From the NCBI GenBank assembly GCA_020205615.1, contig CM035156.1:16829128-16893127 (forward strand): 64,000 nucleotides of DNA, in the 5' to 3' direction. Each line of letters starts with the position of its first letter. The stretch's first letter is position 1. The notes under the pieces were generated by a model. The model was not told where the DNA came from. It saw only the letters and a program-made list of their open reading frames with translations, and did not search any database. The DNA comes from Panax quinquefolius. Taxonomy: Eukaryota; Streptophyta; Magnoliopsida; Apiales; Araliaceae. The position numbers and the translations under genes are program-made. Shown piece after piece: positions 12,116 to 22,495 of the stretch.

Positions 12116-14534
12116 TGTGACGCCCCCAAAATTAGGTATACGTCACCCATCTTGGGTCGCCACTTACACTACGGTACATAAATTCAAATACAAACTTATT
12201 AATATAACTGCTAGGTATACAATACGACAATACATAAACCGAGAGTTCTAATAGAATATTGTCATTTAGACAATATCCATACTCAAGGAGTCCTCATTAC
12301 AATTATTGTCACACTATTTAATGTAATAAATGAGGACTACTAATGCTATCCTCCGGACCATCACTCCGCTTCCCACTCGTCCCAAATATATTTTCATTTC
12401 AAGAAGAACAAAGGTGAAAGAAAGGGTGAGCTCAACTAGCCCAAGAAGAAATATTATGACTAAGATAATGCGTAATAAATTATCATTAGCCTTCAACAAT
12501 GTTAAACCGATAAAATACAATAGACAACCAGCTTTAATCAAGCGCCGAATATTTAATCCATTAAAAGAGTCAAGTAGAAAATAAAGTCTACTATCTTTTA
12601 GGTTTTAAAAGGTTTTCATCAATTTTTATCACTAAGACTCAGCTTTAATGAATAAACCATAATATCTAATCATCCTCAGTACTACTTGGCCAAGGATTTT
12701 CATCAAATTATCAATGGCCATGACTATACCGAATCACCCCCGGTCATAATCATACCAAAAACCATTCATCAAAAGCATTACAAAGCCATCGAGGACTTTT
12801 ATCACATCATTTATAACAAGCTATGATTATACCGAATGATCCCCGGTCATAATCATACTAAGTTCATCTACGCACGTAAGCCAAAGATAATATAATATAA
12901 CATGAGGATGATGACAATGACATAATAATTCAATAAAACAAGTTCACGAATTAATTTATTCGTAAACTAATAACGCCCAAACTCACAACACGATATCGCT
13001 TTGTAGAGTAAAATTCAAGAATGATCGTAAGAATATTTCCATGAAAAGATATCGATGAAACGCAAATATCAAAGATATTCTACTAATTTCATGGAATATA
13101 AAGTCAAGTTTTAACCAACCGGGTATAATAAAGAATGGAATAACAAAAGAAATCACCACGCATACGCAGATTGTGATGATATGTGTTATTCCAATGTAAT
13201 AATAATAATCTAACCAGTCGTGAAATTCACAATCATGTGATGATCCAACAGTAATAATAAATGTTTGAATAATAAACAATGGAACTGTGTCCTGTAAAAC
13301 ACACGCATGTGATATTCCAAATGTAATAATAAATGCTAATAATAAACAATGGAACCAGTCCGTGTAAAACACACGCATGTGATATTCCAATGTAATAATA
13401 AAGAATGGAATAATGTAAGAAGATCACCAAGTATAGGGGATTCCACAGATACAAAGTTATTCCAATGTAATAAATAAGAATGAAATAATATAAGGATTTC
13501 ACCAAGTATAGGTATGCCACGTATCAAAAAGTTATGTATAGGGTATGCCACTTTTACAAAGTTATTCCAATGTAATAATAATGAATGGAATAATGTAAGT
13601 TCTCTTCATGAATAAGAAAGAATAACACCCTTTACGGTACAAATACAACAAATAATATCCCTTACCGTAAAAGACACCGGATATCAAAGTAAAGTAAGTA
13701 CTGTATTCTTCTTCTTCTCTCTCTATATTTTTTCTCTATAGCTTCTCTATAATTTCTCTCTCTAGAGTTTCAAAGAATTCGTAAGAAAATAATGAAGGAA
13801 TGAGCTTTCTATTTATAGGAAAATAGAATGCATAGTAATTAATCCATGAACATATCCAGATTGATTTTCTTTAACTGACTGACATCCATATTTAAAGCAA
13901 AATCTTTTAAATAAAATATAATATATTCTATTTATATAAAACATTTTTTTACTATGCAATACACTACGCAAACACTATGCACACTATGCATAATAAAATA
14001 TAATATATTTTATTTATGTAATAACTTTAATAAAGTATTCGCTTTATATAAAAGATGTTTCGCTTTATTACGCGTTAATAATCTGAATAAAACAAAACGT
14101 CATTATCGCTATAATAATTCATATTATTAATCGACAATAATGGAATCAAACCGAGTGACTTCTCATATAAGCATCAATAATCAATATCGCAAAGCTACTA
14201 CGCAACCACACGATGACATCGCATTTTTACTACCGAGTAGTTCAACAAAGATCAATCTAAAAAACTTCCGCCATTATTTCAATAAAATATTTTTGTCGCT
14301 TTCTCAATCCGACAATAATTTTAATAGGGTCCACCAATGATTGAGCTGTTGTACGAATATTCCTCGCTAAACCTAATATTCCCCACCCAATCGAATATAA
14401 TATAACCACTTGCATACTTTGCAAAATTTATAAATACTACCCACAACTATAATATTATCTCAAATTCACACCATAATATTAAAAATTATTTCGACAAAAT
14501 TTAAATCTTTATCGACAAAATCTGGGGTCTCACA
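12116..14534 (-). repeat. 3' LTR of gypsy A1 (LTR family A)
   Basis: The 2419-bp LTR has ends TGTGAGACCCC and GGCGTCACA (minus orientation). Its length matches the solo LTR at 44076-46497 (2422 bp). Internal landmarks are a direct repeat of about 65 bp around GTAAAACACACGCATGTGAT at 13190-13580 and a leader rich in CTCTCTATA near 13710-13770. The element's own promoter probably lies near 13810, where the minus strand reads CCTATAAATAG. Confidence 0.9.
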
Positions 14535-14545
14535 ATCTCCTCCTT
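14535..14545 (-). promoter_or_regulatory. Polypurine tract of gypsy A1
   Basis: The minus strand reads AAGGAGGAGAT directly before the LTR start TGTGAGACC. This is the usual primer site for plus-strand DNA synthesis in LTR elements and fixes the element's orientation. Confidence 0.8.
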
Positions 14546-16750
14546 ATGGAATTTCACCGAAATTAGTGGTACGACTGGTATGATAAGAGATGAGGATACC
14601 TTGAATACCTTTTATCGTTAAAATATTAAATTCATCTCCGCATCCCAAAAGATATTCATTAACAATTCATCTTTGCACTACAGCCAAAGATATACAACTC
14701 AGAAACCAATAATGTCAAACTCAAATTAATAAGATCACGACCACGAATTATCCATGCACTAACGCCGTGGATATTCGTGTTTTTAATTACTACCATGATT
14801 ATACCGAATAATCCTCGGTCATAATCATACCAAGTCTATCAATGCACTACGTACCAAAGACGGCTTTTACCACATCCATGAATTAATATTTCATTGTTTG
14901 ACTCACCAATAATTAATCCATATCATCGAATCATCCCCGCACTACAAGCCAAGGATATTCATTAGTATCACGACCACGAATTATCCATGCACTACGCACC
15001 AAAGATAATCGTGTATTCATTAAGATCACGACCACAAATTATCCATGCACTACTACCAAAGATAATCGTGTATTCATTAAGATATCACGACCACAAATTA
15101 TCCATGCACTACTACCAAAGATAATCGTATTCATTAAGATCACGACCATAAATTATCCACGACTACTACCAAAGATAATCGTAGTATTCATTAAGATCAC
15201 GACCACAAATTATCCACGACTACGCCCAAAGATAATCGTATTCATTAAGATCACGACCACAAATTATCCACGCACTACTACCAAAGATAATCGTGTTTTC
15301 ATTAGTATCACGACCACAAAATTATCCATGCACTACTACCAAAGATAATCGTGTATTCATTAAGAAGACGACCACAAATTATCCACGCACTACTACCAAA
15401 GATAATCGTGTATTCATTAAGATCACGACCACAAATTATCCATGCACTACTACCAAAGATAATCGTGTTTTCAATTACTACTTATGATTATACCCAACAA
15501 TCCCGGTCATAATCATACCAAGTCCATCTATGCACTACTGTGCCATGTATGACTTTCAACATAATATAAACCGAGGATGATGATATAAAGAATCAATCAA
15601 TGAGATAAAGGATAAATATTAAACATTTATAATATAATTTATCCAAGATTCAAAAATATCCCCATGTTATCAATCACTTAATAATCTCATAATCTAATAT
15701 CATTAATATTATAACAATATTTTAATCACTTCTAAATTTATAAACAATTTATCTCAATTGTTTACGCTTTACCATATAATGCATTTAATCATTCAAAATG
15801 ACATACTCATAAGATATCATCACCGATTATCAAATCCTCATAAAAAATATGCATATACTCTATATAGGATTCTCTACCATAAAATCCTATTTTCAACTTT
15901 CATTACTTCACATAACATATTTAACTCATATATTCAGAATTAAACTATTTTCATGAAAATACCAAATTAGTCCCAAAAATATTTCTTTTCTGGGATTTAG
16001 CATAATATAGTCCCATAATGAAAATATATTTTCTAAATTTTAAAATTCATTTACTATTTTTCAAAATTAATTTCTAATTAATTCCTTAAGAAATTAGCTA
16101 CCTCAAGTTTAACTCCAAAAATTCCCAAATCTTGGCAGGACCTTACACATGTTAACGTGAACTTCCAGTTTAAATTTCATTGTCATCGGAGTTATAGAAC
16201 TCCAGTTATAGCGTTTTTCGTTAGAAAAACCTAAATATTGAAATAGTCATAACTTGCTCATTTTAAGTCAGAATGAGCTCATTTTTGGACAGGAGGTACT
16301 TTATACCATATACCTTCATGTCCCAAAAGGCCAGAATTTTTCTCATAATTTAAGTGGCCGAAACAGCCCTCTAAATCATGGCAAGAAATTTTTCAGCTTT
16401 TGCAACTTTGCACCCTTTGCTAAAATCAGTCCACACAAAAATCTACAATACCTTTTCCAGTAATTCCACTTGTATTAGTTAGGTAACTCATAGATCTAAC
16501 TCCAGGACTTGACCACACTCAAAATTCAAAATATAATAGGAGATATGGTCAATTGAATTTCATGTTACGCTTTTTCACCAAAATCGATTTTTCAACCTTT
16601 CAGTGATTTCTAAGAAACTTTCATGTTTTCACATAATAACCACATAACTCATCATAACACTTACTAATACTTCATATACCCATGATTTTCATTAGTCCAA
16701 TGCTTTTATTATGACTTTCATCATAAACCACGAAATGCTCATTTTAGTTG
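14546..16750 (-). other. Atypical interior of gypsy A1, resembling LTR sequence of another family
   Basis: No gag or pol coding is found here. The part 14560-15600 is built from LTR-like words (GAATAATCCTCGGTCATAATC, CACTACTACCAAAG) and the minisatellite at 14961-15475. The part 16080-16700 is a different unique sequence (CATAACTTGCTCATTTTAAG, GGCCGAAACAGCCC) of the kind seen inside plant gypsy LTRs. I infer recombination with, or insertion of, another LTR fragment. The boundaries are not sharp. Confidence 0.5.
14961..15475. repeat. Minisatellite, about nine copies of a 52-58 bp unit
   Basis: Each unit carries ATCACGACCACAAATTATCC, then CACTACTACCAAAGATAATC, then GTGTATTCATTAAG. Units differ by small indels (for example GCACTACTACC versus CGACTACGCCC). 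The array makes a fortuitous 64-residue repetitive ORF at 15293-15487 that I do not consider a gene. Confidence 0.9.
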
Positions 16751-17572
16751 AAGAAATATTTGAGGGTTTAAGAAATGGGTTTTATATCAATCAATACGAA
16801 ATTGATTTCACGCCTAAGTAGGCTAAGAAGTCTTCAAGAATACGCCAGAAATTTATTAATAATAGAAATATCATTCAAAACTGTGACTCTCATCCAAGAC
16901 TTGGATAAGACGTCACATCGATACCAACTGTGACTTCTATCCCTTAACCTAGATAAGACCTCACAATGATACCTATAAACTTGCCATCTTCATTCACGAT
17001 GTCGCCATCTGAAAGTCCGGTTTCGGTGCATTCCACACAAAGAAGTCAACAACGAAAGGTTCGGGGCTCTTTACTTATGGCTTGATATGACAATAATTGA
17101 CTTTAGTAGTTTGGTTACTTGAATTCGCATAACAAGTTGGTTATGAATATAAAAGCTAACAACCTTACGAAAAGCATGATGATTAGTTAACCAATTGATT
17201 CCTAAAATCACATCAAAGGCCAAGATTTTTTTTTAAAAAATAAGATCGACAAGTAACGTGAAAGTGTTTATTTGAATCAAACAAGATTTAAAAACAAAGA
17301 GAGGTAACAGGCTCCTACTAACGGTTTCAACCAATAAGTCAAAGTCTAACTTCTCCTGAGTCAAATTTAAACGTTGAACGCAAGCAAGAGAGATAAAATA
17401 ATGGGTAGAACCCAGATCTTATAAGTTATAGACTTCGCAATTTATAATTAACTAACCGTGCTAACTTCGTTCGTTTACTTTTTTTTGAGAAGTCATGAAA
17501 AATGCATTTCCTAAAACCAACGACTTTGTTTTGTCCATATCCACATTTGGTGCCACCATCCCAGCTAGACTT
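16751..17572 (-). pseudogene. Residual gag-pol fragment of gypsy A1
   Basis: The segment shares words with the pol-to-gag stretch of gypsy A2 at about 27640-28330, for example TACGCCAGAAATTTATTAA, CTAACAACCTTACGAAAA, TTCTCCTGAGTCAAATTTAA and GGGTAGAACCCAGATC. In the minus direction it would cover the end of gag, the protease region and the start of reverse transcriptase. Stops and indels are numerous. It ends at the truncated 5' LTR near 17573. Confidence 0.65.
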
Positions 17573-18082
17573 GACTACCGAGTAGTTCAACAGTATCAAC
17601 GGAAAGATGTTTCTGTTTTATTACGTTAATAATACGAATAAAACAAAACGTCATTATCGCTATAATAATTCATATTATTAATCGGCAATAATGGAATCAA
17701 ACTGAGTGACTTCTCACATAAGCATCAATAATCAATACCGTGTGCTACTATGCTACCACACGTATTATTGTACTTTACTACCGAGTAGTTCAACAGTATC
17801 AACGGAAAAACTTCCGCCGTTATTTCAATAAAATATTTTTGTCGTTTTCTCAATCCGACAATAATTCTGTTGTGGGGTCCACCAATGATTGAGCCGTTGT
17901 ACGAATATTCCTTGCTAAACCGAATATTCTCCGACCAATCGAATATAATATAACCACTTGCATACTTTGCAAAATTTATAAATACTACCCACAACTATAA
18001 TATTATCTCAAATTCACACCATAATATTAAAAATTATTTCGACAAAATTTAAATCTTTATTGACAAAATCTGGGGTCTCACA
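17573..18082 (-). repeat. Truncated 5' LTR of gypsy A1
   Basis: Only the first ~510 bp of LTR family A (minus orientation, from TGTGAGACCCC at 18082) remain. The inner end repeats GACTACCGAGTAGTTCAACAG, also found at 17778, directly against the AAGATGTTTC word. That duplication suggests an illegitimate recombination junction. Confidence 0.75.
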
Positions 18083-20321
18083 AATGTCACTGATAATTCA
18101 GGTGATTTTTCCAATTTCAACCCGCTTAGCGATGATCTATTTGAAGGTAAATATTTTGCAGATAAAGAAAGTGTTATAGATGCAATAAAAGCAAGTCACA
18201 TAAGTGATTCCAAATTATCGTGTCTCAAGAGTACCACAACATTGTTTGAAGCAAAATGCGTCGTGGTCGAATGTCCATGGAGAATTCGGGTTATAAAAAA
18301 GAAACGATGTGGCTACTTTGAAATCACTAAGTTACCTGCTGTACACAATTGTCTTTTGAGAACAATTCGGAGAGACCACAAAAGCTTAGCTCGAGGTTGA
18401 TTGCAAATACCATAAAATAACAAGTAAGATTATCAATTAATTGTCTTATGAATTCATCATTTTTATCAAGTTATTAGTTATTATTTTATATTTTCATATT
18501 TTAGGTCACTAAAAGTCCATACATAAAAGTCAAGAACATCAAGGAGCAAATCACAAAGAATGTACAAGTATCATGTTAGTTACTGAAAGGCGTGGATGGG
18601 AAAACAAAAGCAATATCGATGTGTATGGTGATCGATCGAATTCTTACTCAAAGCTTCCTAAATTTTTGAGTGCTTTGATACACTTTAATCCAGTACAAGT
18701 GCTTCAATCAAGTCAAGTCGTAGTATATACAACACATCACCGCGAATCGTAATGTGTGGTGGGCATTCAAACCAATGATGGATGGGTGGCAACATACTCG
18801 ACCAGCTTATCTCGTATTGATGGCACATTTCGAAAGGAAGGTATAATGGAAAGTTGTTGGTTGAATGGATTTGACTCAAATAACCACCAATATCCACTTG
18901 CTTACAAGTTAGTTAATGAAGAAACGACCTCAACCTGGTCTTGGTTCTACGCCTTCAAGATATGTATGTTTGACTAGAAAGGGTGTGTGCATAATTTGGA
19001 TCGTCATGCCTAAATCATCAAGCAATGAAAAGAGAGCAGAATGGCTTCACCGGTGATACGGGTATACATCGTTATTGTCTTTTACATGTTCGCAAAGAAT
19101 TTTAGTTCAACTTTTCCGGTTTACATCTCAAGATGCTATGTTGGATGGTCGGAAATACTTCTCGAGTGAGGAAGTTTGAGGCAAAGAATGATGAAAATAA
19201 AAGAGCTTAATCTCGAAGTCAAAAATGGCTACTGAAATATTCCATTAGATATGTGGACTATGTCTCATGATGGAGGATATCGCTATGGTCGTGCAACAAC
19301 AAATATGATCGAAAGTTTCAATGAAAATTTAAGATCCGCTTGCTTTTCACCGATCACATCGATGGTGGAGTATATATTACCGCTCAGTAAAATTAGTCAT
19401 GGAAAGACGACTCGCACTTTAAGCGACATTCAAAATGGGCATACGATTGCAAGAAATCAAGAGAGCTTTTCAAAACATCGAGCGGAAGGCATCAGTCCCA
19501 TACCATGAACAGAGAGGTATATTCGAGATAATTACTGCACGATACAAAACAAATAAGGGATCTTGGAAAGGTGGCAACAAACATACTGTAGATCTGCATA
19601 AGGGTATTTGCACTTGTGAAAAATGGAACATGTATCACTCTCCATGTTCACATATAGTTCTTGGGTTGTTTGACATGCAATCTTGATTGGAAACAATACA
19701 TCGAACCATATCATAATTTGACAACTCTATACGAGATGTGGCAATATGAATTTTATCCAATACCCAATCAAGCTTATTGGACATTTCCAATAGCACACAC
19801 GAGTGGGAGAGATATGGTCTTCTACACCGATGAGAATTTGAGGAAAAGAAAAATAAACGTGGTCGGAGGAGTCGAGTCGGTAGATTCGAACCGAAATGGA
19901 TAATTCGTGAAATGCCGAGTTTGTGGAAAATGCGACAAGAGGGTCACAATGAGGCGTTAGTCAACGATGTCCTCAAAATGTTCATGAATAATTATCAAAA
20001 TTATGATAATAATGTTTTTATTTTAATTAATATGTCTTTTTTTAATTATTAGTATGTTCTTTTTTTTTATTTTTTAACTAAGATTTTTTTATTTTCAATT
20101 TTTATTTGTTGTCTAATTTAAAAATATTTAATTAAATGTTTAGTATTATTTTATTTCGTAAATGATCAACTAGATAATTTAAATTTTTTATATTAATTTA
20201 ATTGATTAAATATATTTTAGTTTTAAATAATTAATATATATACGTATATATAAATATATATTTTAGTAATAATATATGTACATATGAAAAGTATGTAAAA
20301 ATATTTAATAAGTGAAAATTT

Positions 20322-20453
20322 GGAATATAAACAGTAAATGAGGTTAGATTAGAAATGATCGAAGAATATAACTCATTAGATTAGAAATGATCGAAGAAAG
20401 TAAGTTACTTTGAGAATTGCTTTTGTAAATTCGGTCATATAGGGAAGGGAGTC
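20322..20453 (-). repeat. Right terminal inverted repeat of MULE-1
   Basis: It is the complement of 10964-11058 with one extra internal copy: AGATTAGAAATGATCGAAGAA occurs twice, separated by TATAACTCATT. The element ends at 20453 and the duplication CTGCAGACGA follows. Confidence 0.88.
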
Positions 20454-20463
20454 CTGCAGACGA

Positions 20464-21204
20464 CTGCATCTAATGCTGGTCCATGGTACACATGGCATTT
20501 CAAGAATAAATTTTCGTTATTCAACCAGCCTGGATCAAATTAAAATTTAAATATAAACCTAAATATACATTTATATATGTAGAGAAACACAAATGATTTA
20601 CAAATTTCATGCCGAGTTAGATTGTAATTAACATAAAATAAATTAATTTATATATAATTAGTGGACCGATATGCCATAATAATTTCATAAAAACCTAACT
20701 CTAGAAAAGTAGAAAGAACTATATCTAGCACTATTGCTGGTGGATACACTCTGATCTATCAAGCACTAATAAAAATTTTGGGATGAGTTCAAAAAGGAAT
20801 TAAGAGCAGATATAATATTTGTGGAGAATTAACTTTGGTTTTCCGCTTTCAAATTATAAGATTTATTTTGATTTTTTAAAATTAATTAATATTAATTCGT
20901 TTTACTTTAGTATAAATTATATAAAAAGTAGTAATAATTACCAGAATTATTGTTTTTATAAATGCTTAAAAAAATTACGAAGAATTTGTATTTAGTAAAA
21001 TCTAAAAGTTATTTAAAAAATTAAGATTGTTCTTATATTTTTTTGAAACATAGGGAGCTTTAATCTCTTGTAAGTAAATAAGAATCACATTTAAGTCAAT
21101 GCGTTAAAAGAAGGGTGGATAAAGCAAATAGAGATTAAAAATTAATATTCAAAAAGCTCAACTAGACTTTATTTTGGAGACGAATATTGTATAATAATTA
21201 GACA

Positions 21205-21251
<47 letters not shown>

Positions 21252-22495
21252 CAATGCTAAATATATATACGAACGAACGCACACCTTAATTTCGTACCAG
21301 CTTGGTTATTCCTCAATTACTACCTTTTACTTAAACTGTTGTGATTGGGTTAAAGAAGAAAGGGAATTAATTAGGTAGCAGAAGAAGAAGAAGCTTGCTT
21401 ATAAAGTAGTAATGCATGCATGGAGAAATGGAGATGTACCAAATTAAGACGGCAAATATATGGAGATTGTACCACCTCGGCGTTGGTGTCAAAGGTCGGA
21501 GCCTTTTTGTCATGCATGCATGTTGTCAGGGAATGAAAGCACTTAACATTACTACTACCTAGTAAGTGGAGTACTATAAATTAGTATTTCAAGTCAACTG
21601 AAATTAATGAAGAAAAACTACCAAAGCAATAATGCACCAAGTTTGAGAAGCAATGGATTACTACCAAATAAAAGGGAGCAATTGTAACACCTGAAAAATC
21701 CTGGCAAATCTCTACTCTAATGTCTTCAAGCATTTTTAATGCTATCAACACTCACAAATATTTAATTAATTAATTTTTATTTTAATAATAATAATATTAT
21801 TTACAAAATTTGGAAATCCATAATCTTCAAAATAAAATAATTTAATTAACATCAAACACCATTCCCATCATTTATTGAAACACCAATTAAATTAATACAT
21901 GTTATCAAACTACAAATTTTCTATTAATCTAACATTCTGAGTTCAAAGTTCATCCACAATAATATAATACAAAACAAGTGTCCAAAAGGAACTCCATAAC
22001 TAAAGTCGTTTACTACATAGGGATATTGTCTTGCACAAAAATGCAAGTGAGTTCCAAATCATGTCAAGTTGAGCTCCAAATCATGTTGAATCTCGCCCTG
22101 CGAATACAATTACAAAAATAAAAATCAGAGGTTCAAAATGTATGTCGAACAATAGGAAACTAACATGGACTGCAAATGCGAGAAACACAAGAAACATAGT
22201 TTATGTCGAACAATAAAAACCTTTTGCAAACAAATAACTTCAAAACTACAACATTTATTCTCTAAATAATTCGTGCATGTTTTAATATCAAATATCGCTT
22301 AGTTACGAAACATATCTATATGCTAATTGTAACATGAGCATTACTATTTAGAATCATTAGACATTTCATTATTTTAAAATTAATTCATGCTGAAAATAAA
22401 ATGAGAAGAATAAATTAAAATTATATCAAAACTTGAGATTGAAAACTGTTATAATGGAGGGCCATCATTTTCCCACTAATCTATAGTAGAGATTT
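20464..22495. other. Intergenic sequence between MULE-1 and gypsy A2; no gene seen
   Basis: AT-rich, with a (TA)n run at 21206-21247. From about 21682 the sequence TGTAACACCTGAAAAATCC resembles the terminus of another gypsy-type LTR in minus orientation, so 21682-22495 may be a truncated LTR cut by gypsy A2. No coding potential was found. Confidence 0.4.
21206..21247. repeat. (TA)n microsatellite
   Basis: About 20 uninterrupted TA units. Confidence 0.9.

Larger units (their letters stand above)
12116..18082 (-). mobile_element. Gypsy A1: rearranged LTR retrotransposon inside the MULE-1 transposase
   Basis: On the minus strand the element begins TGTGAGACCCC at 18082 and ends GGGGGCGTCACA at 12116, with AATGT target duplications. 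The 3' LTR (12116-14534) is complete. The 5' LTR is reduced to about 510 bp (17573-18082). The interior lacks reverse transcriptase, RNase H and integrase and carries only a pol/gag-end relic (16751-17572) plus foreign-looking sequence. It is non-autonomous in its present form. The same LTR family occurs at 22496-31978 and as a solo LTR at 44076-46497. Confidence 0.9.
11640..19964 (+). pseudogene. mudrA: mudrA-type transposase of MULE-1, split by a retrotransposon and frame-broken
   Basis: The N-terminal part (11640-12110) ends ...PWFTTEEITNNNV. The frame resumes at 18083 after the gypsy insertion as ...TDNSGDFSNFNPLSDDLFEG. The DNA-binding domain follows (GKYFADKESVIDAIKASH, then KCVVVECPWRIRV), to about 18400. 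An intron of about 80 bp with a TTTTAG acceptor is likely near 18505. The catalytic domain contains IDGTFRKEG at about 18811-18840, carrying the first catalytic Asp. A later TTNMIESFNENLRSACFS precedes the SWIM zinc finger at about 19601-19665 (CTCEKWNMYHSPCSH, all ligands present). Stops and frameshifts at about 18570, 18980 and 19500 break the frame. This was a nuclear DDE transposase gene and cannot give an intact protein as written. The start codon is not certain. Confidence 0.88.
10964..20453 (+). mobile_element. MULE-1: Mutator-like DNA transposon with a nested gypsy element
   Basis: The 9490-bp element starts GACTCCCTTC and ends with its complement GAAGGGAGTC. It has long terminal inverted repeats (10964-11058 and 20322-20453) and an exact 10-bp target duplication. 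It encodes a mudrA-like transposase on the plus strand. A gypsy element occupies 12116-18082; without it the MULE is about 3.5 kb. Family knowledge: Mutator-like elements make 9-11 bp duplications and move by cut-and-paste with a DDE transposase. The right inverted repeat is longer because it duplicates a segment of about 32 bp. Confidence 0.93.

Noticed and set aside
14961..15475. CRISPR-like regular repeat spacing
   Set aside because: The units are contiguous and similar over their full length with no unique spacers, and the genome is plant nuclear. It is a minisatellite.
15293..15487. Repetitive 64-codon ORF
   Set aside because: It is a by-product of the minisatellite unit length being near a multiple of three; no start context or homology.
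17885..17900. TGATTGAGCCG, the first 11 bases of miR171
   Set aside because: The match stops after 11 bases, lies inside an LTR, and no hairpin with a matching star strand is seen.
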